Of a DNA stretch of 7,772 nucleotides, positions 7,029-7,772 are shown in pieces. Every line of letters starts with the position of its first letter. Position 1 is the first letter of the stretch. Under the pieces are notes generated by a model, which had not been told where the DNA came from, made no database searches, and was given only the letters and a program-made list of their open reading frames with translations. A program made the position numbers and the translations under genes. The stretch covers positions 1 through 7,772 of the forward strand of contig DBCM01000018.1 in the NCBI GenBank assembly GCA_002293045.1. Direction: 5' to 3'. This stretch comes from Flavobacteriales bacterium UBA958. Its GTDB lineage: Bacteria; Bacteroidota; Bacteroidia; Flavobacteriales_D; Crocinitomicaceae.

Positions 7029-7772
7029 ATGAAAACGATTCTATTTTTAACAGGTTTAATGGTGAGTCTTGGATTCTCGGCACAACGCATTCTTATTGTG
7101 AATGGTCATTTGCATCCGGTAGTTGGACAAGAAATTACGGCTTCATTACTAGAAATCGTAGATGGAAAAATTACCGGAATTAAAAATGCACTTTCCTCTA
7201 CCTACAATCCCAAAGATTGGGATACCATCATTGACGCAACAGGTCAGCACATATATCCTGGATTCGTAGCGCCTAATAGCACCTTGGGGTTGACGGAAGT
7301 AGATGCCATTCGAGCGACCAACGATTACAATGAGGTAGGTGAATTTAATCCCCATGTACGCGCACAAATTGCGTTTAATGCAGAATCTAATGTGGTGGAA
7401 ACCGTAAAAACCAACGGAGTCCTTCTGGTTCAAAGTACACCTAGAGGGGGGTATATTTCTGGAACTTCATCTGTCATGTTCATGGGAGGATGGAATTGGG
7501 AAGATGCGACAGTAAAATCAAACGATGGCGTCCACGTAAACTGGCCAAGTACCGCTTACGGCGGGGGGTGGTGGGCGGAACCTGCGCCCAAGTATAAAAA
7601 TGAACAGTATACCAAAGAACTCAATGAACTTAAGCAGTTTTTTCTATTAGCGCAATCCTATGCGAACGCTAAATCCGTGGCCTTCGACCAACGGCTTGAC
7701 GCCATGAAAGCGTGTTTTACCGGTACAAAGCGCGTCTATTTTCACGCCAATGATGCCCAACAAATCATAGAC
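7029..7772 (+). CDS. Exported amidohydrolase-like protein, N-terminal part, runs off the right edge
   Basis: There are 248 codons in the window and no stop. A signal peptide (MKTILFLTGLMVSLGFSA, cleavage likely before QRIL) sends it to the periplasm. It has the beta-sandwich start of amidohydrolases (LIVNGHLHP ... LLEIVDGKITGI ... IIDATGQHIYPGF), but the metal site position reads PGFVAPNST (residues 77-84) instead of PGxIDxHxH, so the first two ligands are absent. The segment NPHVRAQIAFNAES ... GGYISGTSSV lines up by eye with HPEINALDGFNVSD ... GIVRGSAPLI in the inactive half of the preceding protein. That makes the two domains likely paralogues. The gene begins one base after its neighbour's stop and is surely co-transcribed. 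It may form a complex with, or regulate, the active amidohydrolase; that is inference. Later ligands (His, His, Asp) would lie in the unseen part, so residual activity cannot be excluded. Confidence 0.8.
   Translation, partial: MKTILFLTGLMVSLGFSAQRILIVNGHLHPVVGQEITASLLEIVDGKITGIKNALSSTYNPKDWDTIIDATGQHIYPGFVAPNSTLGLTEVDAIRATNDYNEVGEFNPHVRAQIAFNAESNVVETVKTNGVLLVQSTPRGGYISGTSSVMFMGGWNWEDATVKSNDGVHVNWPSTAYGGGWWAEPAPKYKNEQYTKELNELKQFFLLAQSYANAKSVAFDQRLDAMKACFTGTKRVYFHANDAQQIID

Noticed and set aside
7149..7433. Minus-strand open frame of 94 codons
   Set aside because: It is antisense to the second amidohydrolase-like gene, whose frame has a signal peptide and family signature; the antisense product has no recognisable feature.

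Overview
The window looks like chromosomal DNA of a Bacteroidota bacterium, probably from the Flavobacteriia side of the phylum (lineage is inference). Three things point there: a secreted protein with a type IX secretion (T9SS) C-terminal sorting domain; repeated TAnnTTTG-like -7 promoter elements with almost no Shine-Dalgarno sequences; and large periplasmic tandem amidohydrolases of a sort common in that phylum.

Layout. Positions 1-1736 (minus strand) hold the N-terminal 578 codons of a superfamily 1 / UPF1-like helicase that runs off the left edge. A 68-bp divergent promoter region separates it from a plus-strand T9SS cargo protein of unknown function (1805-2884). Its stop codon abuts the promoter of rnpB, the RNase P RNA (about 2899-3277). 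A T-run closes rnpB, and 20 bp later comes an AlkD-type alkylpurine DNA glycosylase (3297-3965). After 26 bp comes a 1011-residue exported two-domain amidohydrolase (3992-7027). One base later starts a second exported amidohydrolase-like protein (7029 to the right edge, partial).

How the genes fit together. The last two genes are almost certainly one transcription and translation unit. Between them they carry three amidohydrolase-like domains, of which only one, the C-terminal half of the first protein, keeps visible metal ligands. The other two lack the HxH motif and resemble each other. The helicase, T9SS cargo, rnpB and alkD show no evident functional link; the order looks like ordinary housekeeping chromosome. 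No insertion sequence, CRISPR array, tRNA, phage gene or recognisable defence island is visible. I do not see a convincing undescribed multi-gene system. The most interesting part is the active/inactive amidohydrolase assembly at the right-hand end.
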